This document shows, piece by piece, positions 13,126-25,248 of a stretch of 64,000 nucleotides of DNA (the first letter of the stretch is position 1; the number at the start of each line of letters is the position of its first letter). A program made the translations under genes and the position numbers. The stretch covers positions 23,143,848-23,207,847 of the forward strand of contig NC_079512.1 in the NCBI RefSeq assembly GCF_000801105.2, in the 5' to 3' direction. The notes beneath the pieces were generated by a model. It made no database searches. It was not told the origin of the DNA and saw only the letters and a list, made by a program, of their open reading frames with translations. This DNA is from Raphanus sativus. Taxonomy: Eukaryota; Streptophyta; Magnoliopsida; Brassicales; Brassicaceae.

Positions 13126-15992
13126 TTGAATTTTGGGTTTAGACTTTAGTTATTATTGTTTAATGTTTAGTATTAAAGAGTTGGGGTTGAGTTTATAAAT
13201 GTCTTTTCATAAATATTTAGAAATTAGCTTATTGTTATTTTATATCATACTTGTTGTAGAAATAAAAATTCTCTTTAATAAATTAATAATTAATAAATAT
13301 TATTCTCATAAAGATAAAATTCTCATACAAGTTTTGTACATAAGATATCATTTTAAAATTAATGTGAAATAATTTATCAGTATTTCATATATGTAAATAA
13401 ATTTATATATTTATATATAATATTAGTTAGTTGTAGTTTTTATAAATAAATTTTGAATAATTTTATCAATTATTAAATACGTAAAACAATACTAAAAATA
13501 ATAAAATATAATTTTATTCATACAATATATTATATTAATTCTGTGAAAGATAATTGTTGTTCGAGGTTTAAAAAATTATTTAAACAAATTTTGAGTATCT
13601 TCATTTCTATAATATATATATATATATAAATTTTGAGTATCTTCATTTCTATAATATATATATATATGATTTATCTTTTGGTATAATATAGTTTTATTAA
13701 AAGATATAATAATAATTTTTAAAACATGTTAGTGTTTTTTTTTAAAACAATCATTATATTTTTATTTTTAATAGTAACTTCTGAATATTTTATAGGGATG
13801 TTCAATTTTACCGCAAGTTTGATACAATTTTAAAAATTTATCTTTAAAGAACACCAATTTTTATAAATAACTTAAATTTATGAAGAAAAATTAAACTAAC
13901 TCTCTTAATCATTTTTAAAATTTAAGAACAATTTACAAAATATTTATATAAGTTTATAAAGTCAACCACACTCTCTAGATACTAAACATAAACAATAATC
14001 AATACATCATAAACCTAAATGTTAGAATATTTTGATCAAATGTATTTTTGAAAAGTGGTAGCCAACTTATATTTATTTCAAGTAATTTATTGGGAGAATT
14101 CTAACTTTATATCAAATTTGGTATCACTTTTCAAATTTATTTTCATATGATAATTATTTTCATAAATACCTTGAGTTTATTATGAAAAAGATAAATTAAC
14201 CCTTCTAAGTTTTTTTTATATAAAATTTAACCCTTCTAAGTTATCTTATATATGTTTAATAATTATTAATAGAAATTTACAAACACAATCTTATCTCCTA
14301 TATATTATCCTAAACAATAATCAGTAAACTTACTCAAATGCTATAATATTTTTTGATTAAGTATATTTTTGAAAAATGATATCCAATTTTGTCTATTCAA
14401 TCAATTTCTTAATTAGTTTTTTTGTTTATCATCAATTTTTAAATCATTTTAGAAAACCCTCTTTGATATAAAGTCATTTGCTACAACACGAAAAAACAAA
14501 TAATAATAGACACGAGTAAATAAAAATCAGACATATCTATTTAATTTTAAATTTTGAGAAACAAGTCTTTTTTTGTTTGATTATACTAAAATCTGAAACT
14601 TTGAAATCAGAAAAAATTACTCAACCTAAAACTGGATCATCAACCATCGGGATTGCCCACCACAGGAAAAAGGTGTTTTCATATGGCATGATGCATGCTA
14701 GAATTTTCGATATATGATGTTACACCTTGCCCAGTCGAAGCCCATTAAGCCCACCAATTACTTTATGGTCTACTTTTAATCATTTTAGAATCTAACGTCA
14801 TTTTTTCATAATTTCAGTGATCCACCTATCAGCTAGTCCCAGCGGCTGTGTTGAAGTTGCTTGTAAAACCCCTCTGTTCGTAGTTGTTGTTCACAAATGC
14901 TGTGAAGTTATCTGTTCTCAACCTATTCACCTACCATTGTTGTGGTTTCTGTTTCAGAGTCTGTTACATCAGATTCTGTGAGCAACTAACTTCAGTAGTA
15001 AAACAACGCATACACTGACTGATCACACTGTTCGAAGTGAGCTTTCTCATAATTCGTCTAGTTTTAAAAGGATGGAACCTTTCGTCTCTTTGATGCATAA
15101 GTCCATTGAGTCAACCATCAATCTTCAACTGCTGAATGATTTCTTCAGCTCACTTGCTGGTTTTCATTTAGTTTTCATCATCCTTGACTAAAACAACCTT
15201 CTACTCACGCCAATAAACATCTAATCGATTCTTTGTACTCAGAGTACATCTCAAGAAGACCTTTGAATTCTGAACCAGACTTCATCACTGAAGAGTTACT
15301 TCAACAACAACCAGCTTAATGTGCAAATAAGTGTAAATGTCCAATATCCGTCGCTTCACTTTCTAGTTTTGCTACCTTCTATTCTTTAACACAGTGATCC
15401 ACCTATCACATGCTCTCAAGCCCAGATATCTTTCAGAACAGAGAAGAAATACATTGGCTTCTCACGATATCCACTATGCTGAGACTTTTGGGGGTCAGAA
15501 TTAACTCTAGTTCCCAAAGCTCATCTCTACAATTTACGTCTCTTTACTGAAATTGTCGTTGTTCATACAACTATAACTATATATTGTTTACTTTCATCCT
15601 ACCTTGGCTCTTGATCCATCCGAGATTTCCAAAGGAAAAAATAGCTGGCCCAAACATAGTGCATCCCATATACCACGTGAAGCTGAAAACCGAGCCAGCC
15701 CAAATCTTTAGTTGGTTTCACCTCTCTTTTCCTAGACCTACCTTTGATTTCACGTAACGTGAGAACTCCTCCTTAATGCCTTCAAACCCTTCTCTTAGAA
15801 TCCGATTATATTTAGCAGCTTTAGTCTCTTTGTTTCTTTTATATGTTTGCCTATTAAACTGTTTAGTTATTGTTATCCAATATAATTTTGTATAATAACT
15901 GTGATAAAAATGCAAGAAAATAAATATGAACAAATGAAAAAAACAAAAATTACATTGTACTGAGAAACAGAGACTAAATATATATATTCTGA
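13126..15992. other. AT-rich spacer; possible worn gene at 14640-15700
   Basis: 13126-14640 is AT-rich without genes. A 42-bp tandem duplication starting AAATTTTGAGTATC lies at about 13586-13670. From about 14640 to 15700 the composition is clearly less AT-rich, which suggests decayed coding or untranslated sequence. One frame on the minus strand near 15440 reads KDIWA, kinase-like, but it breaks at once. The motif CAGTGATCCACCTATCA occurs twice (about 14816 and 15392). No product can be assigned. Confidence 0.4.
14196..14242. repeat. Micro-insertion between 16-bp direct repeats
   Basis: TTAACCCTTCTAAGTT is present perfectly at 14196-14211 and 14227-14242 around a 15-bp T/A-rich insert. It has the same form as the other micro-insertions in the window. 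Confidence 0.55.
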
Positions 15993-16192
15993 AACACTGG
16001 TGTTATATAAACACCATAGAAAATCAATCTTTTTATTAAAACAGAATCCTACTTTTAGACCTAACATTTATTTTGTAAATTTTAAAATTAATAACACTGG
16101 TGTTATATAAACACCATAGAAAATCAATCTTTTTATTAAAACAGAATCCTACTTTTAGACCTAACATTTATTTTCTAAATTTCTAAATTAAA
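15993..16192 (+). repeat. 100-bp tandem duplication containing a Helitron 5' end
   Basis: Two nearly identical units start at 15993 and 16093, each AACACTGGTGTTATATAAAC onward. Inside each, after A, is TCTTTTTATTAAAACAG (from 16028 and 16128) followed by ACCTAACATTTATTTT, which matches the start of the Helitron at 26972. So a Helitron 5' end plus about 35 bp of upstream flank was duplicated. Downstream sequence to about 16290 resembles the interior of the 26972 element, but no 3' hairpin/CTAG end is seen. Confidence 0.7.
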
Positions 16193-16590
16193 TAATTTTT
16201 CTACATTATAGTTAAATCTATTTTATATCACTAATACACTTTTTATACTACTATTCATGTTTCCAAATAATACTATATTCTAAATTTCATTTGTAATTTT
16301 TATTATATTTTCGTAAATTTCATAATAATTTTTCAAGAGAAAAACAAAATTAGGTACACAGCTATAACGAAAAAAATAAGTAAAAGAGTGTTTCTCTTGT
16401 GGATGTTTATTCCAAATTCCTAATTCCTAATCATTGGCTTTGACTATACCATAAATCATAATCATGTTTAGCTTAACAACTTGAGAATATTTGGTGGCTC
16501 ACATGTGGATGTCATAGCGGCATATACATGTTGTTGCAATTTCACTTTAGCATGTAAATCAACGCGATGTACCTACATGTCGATTTATAT

Positions 16591-16639
16591 AAAATCGATT
16601 TTGTTTTTTTTTCTTTTTTTTGAAACTAAAATCGATTTT
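16591..16639. repeat. Micro-insertion between 12-bp direct repeats
   Basis: AAAATCGATTTT occurs at 16591-16602 and 16628-16639 around a 25-bp insert consisting of T runs followed by GAAACT. Read on the other strand this is AGTTTC plus an A tail, like a truncated retroposon end. Confidence 0.6.
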
Positions 16640-17306
16640 ATTTACATGGCACATGAATATATTGATCGTTAAATATTACTCTTGTCACCATATTCATGTC
16701 AACACAGGTAAATGATTTGAAAGCCAGTTACAATAAAAAAACACACGTAAATGAGACATGTAATTTATTTTCTTTTCTTTTATAATGGCGAAAGCTGATC
16801 AAGTGAAAGCTATTTCTTTTCTTTTCACGAGACTGAAAACTATGTTAATCTGTTTTTTTTAATCGGAGATATACAAAAAGCATTGACCTATCTGTTTTTT
16901 TTTTCTGAAGCACAAAGTAATATTCCGTTGATCGCCCATTTATTTATCCTTTGTATAGCTTTATTGGAACCCACTAATTCGCCACGTACAGTTTATTGTA
17001 CTATTTATGTTAAACACATCGATTATTTCTAGCTATATTATATATCAATGTGATATATTATAAATGCATTATATATATGATAAACATATGATATATATAT
17101 ATAATATATATTTGCAGTGTAAGCAAAAGTATTAAGACATAAAATAATGGTCTGTGACGCTGTACTAATACAGTTGATGTATTATCACTTGTCGTCCCTA
17201 GACAAACTTATAGAGAATACATGTTGTTGAGAAATCAAAATTAATTTTTAAATGTAATTTAAAAATATTGATAGTACATTATAAAACTTAAGCTTGATAT
17301 TATACC
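16640..17306. other. AT-rich spacer
   Basis: No gene is recognised. Short TA-rich tracts lie near 17038-17110. Nothing else is supported. Confidence 0.5.
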
Positions 17307-17388
17307 CAGAGCCGCCTAAGCATATATATAAAAAGCATTAGCCTCAGCCCCTAACTAATACAATGTTTTTTGGGCCCCCTATTCTAAA

Positions 17389-17700
17389 CACTAGTAAAAA
17401 ACATCGCTACAGCCACGAAAATTTTCGTGGGTATGACCAAGATTTCGTGGCTATATAGAGTAAAAACCACGAAATGCTACGAAACGCGAAACGTACGTAT
17501 ACGCGCGTAGCAAAAAAAGAGCGTATCAAAAGACGTAGCAAAATGCCACGTTGTGCTACGAAACTTTCCGTGGCAAGCTTTGCTACAAACTGTATAATTG
17601 CTACGGTTTGATACGAAATGTGATGTAGCAACAGGCACGGTTTTGCTATGATTTCTTTCGTGACATGTGCTACGTCTTAGTGACGAAGAATTTCGTGGCT
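17389..17700. repeat. CACTA subterminal repeat region (left in window)
   Basis: About 310 bp with many copies of YCACGAAA, GCTACGAAA and their reverse complements (TTTCGTGG, TTTCGTAGC) in both orientations. In En/Spm such motifs bind TNPA and help pair the ends; that role is inferred from the family. Confidence 0.8.
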
Positions 17701-17740
17701 AGTTTAAATAATCATAAAAAAATAAAATCAATTATAAAAA

Positions 17741-17751
17741 ACAAATTCGAA

Positions 17752-17806
<55 letters not shown>

Positions 17807-17832
17807 TGAAACACAAATTTGAAATATATATA
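17741..17832. repeat. TA/T-rich insert between 20-bp near-perfect repeats
   Basis: ACAAATTCGAAATATATATA (17741-17760) recurs with one change at 17813-17832. Between them are a TA microsatellite and a long T run ending GAAAC. This is consistent with another tail-only retroposon insertion, inside the CACTA element downstream of its TNPA-like gene. Confidence 0.45.
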
Positions 17833-17978
17833 AAATGAAAAATGTGAATAAAAAGCCAAAATATCATTGAAACCAGAATATATTACATAAAAGTTGCAGT
17901 TTTAAACATTCAAAAGATACATGAACTGGAAACAAAGAACACAAAATATGGTAGCTTAATACATGAACTGACCAAACC

Positions 17979-19931
17979 TTACATACCAAAATCTTGGCAC
18001 CACCTATCTAATTCAGATTGGTTATTGGTCGTGAGATGTTGTGGAGCTGTAGACGGAGCTTGAGATTGAACTGGAGCTTGGGGCTGACCTTGAGGCTGTG
18101 ACTGAGCTTGAGGTTGAAATGGTTGTGCACTTGAGGCAGGAGTGGAAGCTTGAGATTGGAGAGTTTGCAGAATCATGTTGAGAGTTGCTTGGCTTGCTGA
18201 CATCCCCCCAGTGACTTCAGTCTTGAAAGCATTGATCTCTGTCTTCAAAGCACTGAAATCTTCCTTGACTCCAGCAATGTCTTCCTTGACTTCAGAAATG
18301 GTGGTCTCGAAGCCAGACATGCGCATATCCACATCAAGGTTGCGCTTCAGTGAGACAGGAATTGGCACAGAAGGACTGCTGTTCTTGTACTGAACACTGC
18401 CAAGGCCGTAGACTGTACCCTTCTTTGTCGTTCCTCTCTGCAAAAAGAAAGGAAAAATAATCATAAGCAACCATTTCCACTCACAAGCACCATAACTAAC
18501 TAAGACAAGTCACAAGCATTTCCAATCACAAGCACCATAACTAACTAAGACAGTCACAATCATTTCCAATAATTAAATTAGACAATCACAAGCATTTCCA
18601 ATAATTAAATTAGACAATCACAAGCATTTCCAATCACAGTTGAATAACCAAGTATTAAACCAGTAAGCTGAAATAAATAAAATGAGGATGAGAGAAGAGA
18701 TGACCTTGATGTATTCTTGGTTGAGAAGATAGCGCTTTGCATTTGAAGCAGCAGTGGAGTCAGTTGGACTGTCGCCAAGTGGAGATTCCTCTTCTAACAT
18801 CTCTTCAACGGCTTGCTCAACCTCCAGCACAAGTTCCTCTGTACGTTCGTCTAGGAAGGAACCATTTTTACCCGTGTGAGTCTTCCTTGCAAGGGCTGTG
18901 TATGAAGGTAGTTCATCCAAACCTTCATCAACCATCTATAAGAAAGGAAACAGATGGAAGTTAGACAGCAATTAAGAAAAGAAAATTATGAAAAAAAAAC
19001 TCAAGGCAGAACTTACCATTTTATAATGAATGCCAAGGAAACAGCATGGCCCTGCACCGTGCTTGTGCATCTGCTTCCCAACTGGAGCAGACTTACGAGA
19101 TTTTGCAGCTTTTGCACTCTTCTTTTTTGCATGCTCAGTGCTGTACTTCTCAAGCATTGTTGCCCAATGAGTGTTTGACATGTAGGAAGGTTGCCTGTTA
19201 TCTCTCCTGTTCTGGCTGATGCGGCCACAGACAGTAACCTGAGTTTGAGTCTTCCATTTCGAGTAGATTTCATCATGGAATTGGTCATCCCAGTAGTAGT
19301 GTTGCTACAAAAGAACACAAGACATTATAGTTAAACACTTATAGTTACTTATAGTTGAGAAAGGGAAAATGTGAATGAAAAAAGCACTTACAATGAACGC
19401 ATGCCACCACTGATCGGGCTTCTCAGGTGGAAGATCGGTCCAGTTTGCCCACGACCCCCAGAAGTTTCCCTGCCATGTTGCTCGCATAAAAGCATGGACT
19501 TCAGGATCAATACCAAACCTGAGACAAGACAATGGCAAAAAACAAACAAAAATCATTTATTAAACTCTACACTTAGTCTACTTATACACGGTTCATCAAA
19601 CAAAAATCATATATTATACTCTACACTTAGTCTACGTAATCATATTTTTACCTAACTAAAAATTTACAACACAACATTAACACAGAACATTGAGTTCAAC
19701 TTACCACAATGCTCCATTGAGCTTGTCAGGATGAAGGTGTGGCTGGTTACGTCTGGATGGCGCACGGAGAAGAGCTTCTTCTCTTCTCCTGACATAAGGG
19801 GCAGGAGCCGCAGGCACTGCGCTTGAAGAACCGACAGAAGCGTGAGGTACAGCTCCAGGAGGTACAACTCCAGGAGGAACAGCTCCAGGAGGTACAACTC
19901 CAGGAGGAGGAGGAGGAGGAGAAGGGGCCAT
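17979..19931 (-). CDS. TNPA-like CACTA protein (plant Transposase_24 family)
   Basis: Accessory DNA-binding transposition protein expected to bind the element's subterminal repeats. Five exons join in frame with GT-AG introns: 19931-19705, 19518-19392, 19304-19017, 18935-18705 and 18437-17979, giving 443 aa. Order: a Pro-rich N-terminus (a GVVPPGAVPP repeat, residues about 8-30); a Trp-rich block (residues about 80-135); a basic stretch (HAKKKSAKAAKSRK); the family hallmark ARKTHTGKNGSFLDERTEE; a coiled-coil-like acidic segment; then a Gln/Pro-rich tail ending RWCQDFGM. No stops or frameshifts. Other open frames over the Pro-rich first exon are repeats read out of frame. The start is the first ATG after a long (GA)n tract. 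Confidence 0.88.
18481..18640. repeat. Short tandem repeats in an intron of the TNPA-like gene
   Basis: Units of about 35-45 bp built from CACAAGCATTTCCAAT and CACCATAACTAACTAAGACA or AATTAAATTAGACAAT recur several times within the last intron (18438-18704). No function evident. Confidence 0.7.
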
Positions 19932-20039
19932 GGCAGAAGGCTCCGGTAGAGCGGGCTCGACGACGGGATTCGGTTGGGATTCCGGTGGAAGGAGCCATCG
20001 CTGAGAGAGAGGGAGATGAATCTATGAGAGACAGAGAGT

Positions 20040-20130
20040 GTGAGAGACAGAGAGACAGAGAGTGTCAAGAGAGAGAGAGAGAGAGAGAGAGTCTGTGAGA
20101 ATGAGAGAGGCGGTGAGGGTTTGTTGTATA
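20040..20130. repeat. (GA)n/(TC)n tract upstream of the TNPA-like gene
   Basis: Dense GAGA repeats, giving CT-rich sense sequence just upstream of the TNPA-like start. GA/CT tracts are common in plant 5' leaders and core promoters, so this may be the leader of that gene. Confidence 0.6.
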
Positions 20131-20407
20131 GAGGGAGAGAGAGGGACACGTGATGAATTAATGAGGGGGAAGGGGAAATATTTGCCTAAGTATAGAAATT
20201 GGGCTTTGACAAGAGGGAAAATTTTGGGTTTAGAGGGAAATGGGTTTTGGGTTTTGGAGGGAAAATTTTGGGTTAATTTTGGGGTGGGAAATGTGTTTAG
20301 GGTATAGATAGGGTTTAGGGTTTAGTTAGGTTTTAGAAAAATGTGTATTTTTATGAAATCTCAACCAATTCATTTTACAAATTCATTTTTTATTAAATCT
20401 CAACCAA

Positions 20408-20690
20408 TTCATTTTACAAATTATATAAATTTCATAAACTACAAATTACTAAGTGGTTACTTATTTATATTATAATTTTAAGAAACTTCATAAACTACTT
20501 ATTTATTTTACAAATTATTTAAATTTCATAAACTACAAATTACTAAGTGGTTACTTATTTATATTACAATTTTTAAAAACTTCATAAACTACTTATTTAT
20601 TTTACAAATTATTTAAACTTCATAAACTACAAATTACTAAGTGATTACTTATTTATATTACAACTTTTAAGAACTTCATAAGCGACAAAC
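20408..20690. repeat. 94-bp tandem repeat, about three copies
   Basis: The block CATAAACTACAAATTACTAA recurs at about 20433, 20527 and 20621, a period of 94 bp, with small differences. It lies between the 3' end of the TNPD-like gene and the promoter side of the TNPA-like gene, within the CACTA element. It may carry transcriptional signals or be simple expansion. Confidence 0.85.
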
Positions 20691-20702
20691 TTGCTAAGAA
20701 TT

Positions 20703-23700
20703 TTAATCAGATTCCGAATCCGAATCGGTACAAGCCTCATCTAAATCATCTTCTGAAACGTATTCGTCATTAGGAGGAACAACTGGTGTGGATTCATAAT
20801 CTGAATCATCTTCGACAATATACGCCTCAATACGCAACATCCCGCTATGTGCAACAATTTGGTTGTGTGTATCATCTTGTAACGCAACAAGAGCATCCTC
20901 AGACGTTTCCCGAACCCCTCTAGGTATAACTTTTGTACATGTCCACCAATCGTTGGCTGATGTATGTCGTACCCGCGGATAAGGAATAAAACAGACTTGA
21001 TCACAATTACCAGATAAGATAAATGGATCATACTTCTCATACTGCCAGCGCGGAGACACATCAACGATTCCCGATCTATGTTTTCGAATTCCCCGACCTT
21101 CAGTTGTATCAAACCACTTACATTTAAAAACCATGGCCTTCAGTCCAACAGAACCAAAATACTCAACCATCATTATCTCCTCGATCAAACCGTAATAGTC
21201 AGTATCTGTGGTTCCACGAACCTGGACGCCATAATGTTGGGTTTTCTTATCTTGGCCATGGCTATGTGTGTGGAAGCAGTAGCCACGTGAATGGTAAATC
21301 GGCCAAGATTTATACTTACGTTGCGGACCTTGTACAAAATCTAACATCCACATCGGAAACTCATATGTGTTACTCGCTTGCACAACCTGTAAATTTATCT
21401 TTAATTGATAAGTTTCATTCAAATTATAACTAAAATAATATCAAAAACTCACATAGTTTTTCACCCATTCGGCAAATTGTTGGTCTTTCAGTATTTGTAG
21501 GTCATTACTAGACATATATGGGTCTCTTTCCATCATAAACTCCTTGAACATCCTGTGTATTTTTTTAAAAGATTATAACTTCAGATATCCTGGAAAAAAA
21601 AAATCGAAGTACCTTTCATAGGGTTCGAATGTATCACAATTGAGCATCAGAAAAGTCTGGAGGACGGTGTAGTCATCATCGGTTAGCCATTTCTCTTCAG
21701 ATTTTCCACTAACCCGACCTTCGTGATAAAACAAGTTAGGCACATCTGGATATTGATATGTAAATCGAACTTCTCCGGGAAGTGGAACCTCAGGTACCAC
21801 TTGTGGATTACCAAAGAAGTTAGCAGAAGCGGTAGATATTTCCTCATTCACATATTGTGCAACGATGGAACCTCCAATGTGTGCCTTATTTTTAACTTTC
21901 TTTTTCAGATGGTACATGTATCGCTCGAAAGGATACATCCATCTATATTGCACGGGGCCACCTAAAGCAGCTTCGTCTGCTAAATGTACGGCAAGATGTT
22001 CCATAACATCGAAGAAAGACGGTGGAAAAATCTTCTCCAAATTGCAAAGCTTCACCGCAATGTTTTCTTTCAAAATGGCAACATCTTCATGCTTAAGTAT
22101 CTTCGCAGAGATATCACGAAAGAAGAGTGCTATCTCTACAAAAAATAACAGGGGTTAGTCGATAATAACACATATCAAACTAATTATTAAGATTATGTAC
22201 CTGAAATGGCAATGTGAACACTTTTGGGAAGTAATTCCTTAAACGCAAATGGGAGAAGTCGCTGCATAATGACGTGACAATCATGACTTTTCAGACCTGA
22301 AATCTTGCCATTCGTCTCGTCTATACACCTACTAAACTTTGAAGCGTATCCATCTGGAAATTTTATATCATTTTTCAACCATCGCAGAAATTCTTTTTTT
22401 TTCCTCCTTTGACAACCGGAATATCGGGACTGGCATCGTTCCATCATCCTTCATATGTAACTCAGACCGTCTGCACAAATCAGGTAGATCCATCCTCGAC
22501 TTTGCATTATCTTTTGTCTTCCCAGGAACATTAAGAACTGTGTTGATAAGATTATCAAAGAAATTTTTCTCAACGTGCATGAAGTCCAGGTTATGGCGAA
22601 GAAGAAGGTTTTCCCAATATGGCAACTCCCAAAAAATACTCTTCTTCACCCAATTGTGGTCTTTGCCGTAGCCGTTTATAGTACTCGCAGATTTCTCGTG
22701 TCCATTTCCTCCACAATCGACAGTTTTCTTCAGACCTTCGATGTTGTTGATTCTTTCGCGGAGAATTTCTTCTCCTGTCAACCATGGTGGAGGATCATCA
22801 GTTACTGTCTTCCCCTTTCGAAAAGCTTGGACATTTCTTCTGTAAGGATGCTCCCTTGGCAAGAACATTCTATGGCAGTCAAACCAACTATGCTTCCTTC
22901 CATGTTGCAACCAAAAAGACTTTGTATCATCAAGACAATATGGACAAGCTAAACGGCCATGAGTCATCCATCCGGACATCATGCCGTAAGCGGGGAAGTC
23001 ATTAATTGTCCACATTAGTGCGGCTCGCATCGTAAAATTTTGCTTCTTCGAGACATCATATGCTTCAACTCCATCGCTCCACAAACTTTTTAGTTCTTCA
23101 ATTAACGGCTGCAGATAGATATCAATGCTCTTTTTTGGATGCCTTGGCGCAGGAACTAGTACTGATAAAAAGAAATATTCTCTTTTCATACACATACCAG
23201 GAGGTAGGTTATACGGGGTTACGATGACGGGCCAAACCGAGTGGGATTCACCGCTCATACCCACTGGATTAAATCCATCTGTTGATAATCCTAGATAAAC
23301 ATTTCGACTTTCCGCAGCGAAATCAGGATATACCTTGTTAAAATGCTTCCACGCTGCTGCATCAGAAGGGTGGTGCATTTCTCCATCTGGCGACTCATGT
23401 TCTGTGTGCCATCGCATTTGTGCTGCAGTAGCCTCTTGTTGGTAAAGACGCTTCAACCTCTCCGTAATAGGCAAATAGAACATTCTCTGTTTTGGACGCC
23501 TTTTCCCCTTTCCGTGGTTATTCTGGTGATATCTATCTTTTCCACAAAACCGACACACCAACAGCTCACGATCTTCTTTCCAAAATAACATGCAATTATC
23601 CTCACAAATATCGATCTTCACAACAGGGAGACCAAGCGATTTCGTCAACTTCTTCATCTCATAATATGACTCAGGAGCTATATTTGGTTGTGGCAAAACA

Positions 23701-24287
23701 TCTCTAAAAGTTTGTGATATCTCATCCATACATGACTCCGCCAAATTATGATCAGTTTTTACTTTCATTAAACGAGATGCCAAGTAAAGTTGAGAAATAC
23801 CTTCAACACATCCATCATATAGTGGTTGATTAGCGGTTTCCAAAGCTTCAAACACTCTTTCTTCATATTGCTCTTCATTAGGTTCTTCCATCAAATTTTC
23901 TGGTATTTCAGTTGACCCAAAGTCTCCTCCCGAAATATTCTCTTCATATGGCCCGTCTGCATATCTTGCTTCATCTCCCATAAATTGACCTCCCGTCGAT
24001 GATTGTCCAACATCATAGTAAGTTTCTCCATGGCTTGACCATACATAATAATTACTTTTGAAGCCGACTCGGTAAAGATGACGAGATACGGTTCTTACAT
24101 CACGTTGCTTTCGGTTTCCACAAGTTACACAAGGACATAACATGGTTTTTCGCTCCATGAAAGAATTTTGACTCGAGGCAAAGGCGATAAAAACTTCAAC
24201 ACCTTCGCTAAACTCTCTCGAAACATTATTATCAACTGGATCAATGTGTCGATCCATCCACTCTCGATTTTGAAAATAATAAGACAT
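20703..24287 (-). pseudogene. TNPD-like CACTA transposase (Transposase_21), one frameshift
   Basis: Catalytic transposase of CACTA elements. Four exons: 24287-22201, 22135-21613, 21552-21453 and 21386-20703, all with GT-AG introns. The first exon begins MSYYFQNREWMDRHID, the Transpos_assoc domain, with a CPCVTCGN zinc-type motif at about residues 51-58. The Tnp2/Transposase_21 core follows (LVCRFCGKDRYH, LGLSTDGFNPVG, NLDFMHVEKNF), then a DUF4218-type region (GLKSHDCHVIMQRLLP, RWMYPFERYM) and a DUF4216-type C-terminus ending in an acidic Asp/Ser tail. All exon phases agree if one base is ignored: an A run of 9 (22394-22402) shifts the frame so that exon 1 stops at 22368, while the downstream frame continues in register. 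Otherwise about 1130 aa would be encoded. No other lesion was seen. It is either a recent mutation, an assembly homopolymer error, or a site tolerated by transcriptional slippage. Confidence 0.88.
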
Positions 24288-24394
24288 TGAAATCTCTCTC
24301 TTTTTTTTTGGGAAAAATGGTTTGATATCACGTTTTGATTGTTGTTATGGTTGTTGCAAGTGATTGAACTCTCGGGTGTTTGCTTGTTTATGTA

Positions 24395-24956
24395 GAAAAA
24401 ATCTTGCCACTTTTTTGCCTCGATTTGCCACAAAATTTGCTACGCTTTCTGCTACGACATACCACGAATTTTGCTACGATTTGATACGATTATTTTCGTG
24501 GCACTCTTTAGAATCTTTTCTGCACCCAATCAGACGGATGTGATACCACTGAGAAAGCTTACCACGAAATTACCCACGAAACATTTTCGTGGCTTCAGTT
24601 TTTATATTTTATCTCTGTCCTATGTGCAGGATTGGATTGACGGGATTTTTTTTCGGTGGGCTGCCACGGATTTGCTACGAATCTTTTCGTGACAATCGTC
24701 TTTTTTGTTTTTTCCTGACCGACTAAGTTAAAATAATAATATATGTCAATACCTACGATTAAAACGTAGCAAAGCGTAGCAAATATGTGCCACGAATATA
24801 ATCGTAGCAATTGTCGTATCAATCTTTGCTACGTTTTGCCAGCAAAGTGCCACGTTTTAATTTTCGTAGCATATCGTAGGTATATCGTAGCTTTTACGTT
24901 TTTGCCACGAAATTCGTGTGGCATATTCGTGGCTGTGGCCCTGTTTTTTACTAGTG
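24395..24956. repeat. CACTA subterminal repeat region (right in window)
   Basis: Many copies of CCACGAAA, GCTACGAAA and inverse forms, such as TTTTCGTGGC and TTTGCTACG, in both orientations. The region is upstream of the TNPD-like gene and thus also holds the element's promoter. Confidence 0.8.
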
Positions 24957-25248
24957 AAAACTCTTTAGTTTAGTAGCTAGAATCAATGGTTTCTCTTAAA
25001 GAGTTTTGTCTACGTTTGATTAACCTATCCCATATTTTTTGTGTAATTGATTTTCATGTAATTCAATCATACTTTCAGTTTATAGATAAAAAAATTATAT
25101 ATAAAAAGTTCAAGACCTTATCTATATATTTGGTTATATGATTGCATTTAAAAATCACTTTCAATATACTATACATTAATTTATTTTAAGAAAAACATAA
25201 TTCAACATTTGAGCAAATAAAATTTTTAAAATGCAGTTTCAAAAATAA

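Larger units (their letters stand above)
17389..24956 (-). mobile_element. CACTA (En/Spm) DNA transposon, 7568 bp
   Basis: Both ends read CACTAGTAAAAAACA inward (17389 rightward; 24956 leftward), and both sides are flanked by AAA (17386-17388, 24957-24959), the 3-bp duplication typical of CACTA elements. It encodes a TNPA-like and a TNPD-like protein, both on the minus strand, so the biological left end is at 24956. Subterminal regions are packed with CCACGAAA/GCTACGAAA motifs. It would be a full autonomous-type element apart from one frameshift in the transposase. Confidence 0.95.

Noticed and set aside
15380..15480. Kinase-like KDIWA reading on the minus strand
   Set aside because: Only a few residues match, a stop follows, and no other kinase motif was found.
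18481..18640. CRISPR-like spaced repeats
   Set aside because: Irregular short tandem repeats in an intron of a plant transposon gene; spacing and spacers do not fit.
19664..20149. 161-aa Ser/Leu-rich minus-strand frame
   Set aside because: Out-of-frame reading of the (TC)n leader and the Pro-rich first exon of the TNPA-like gene.
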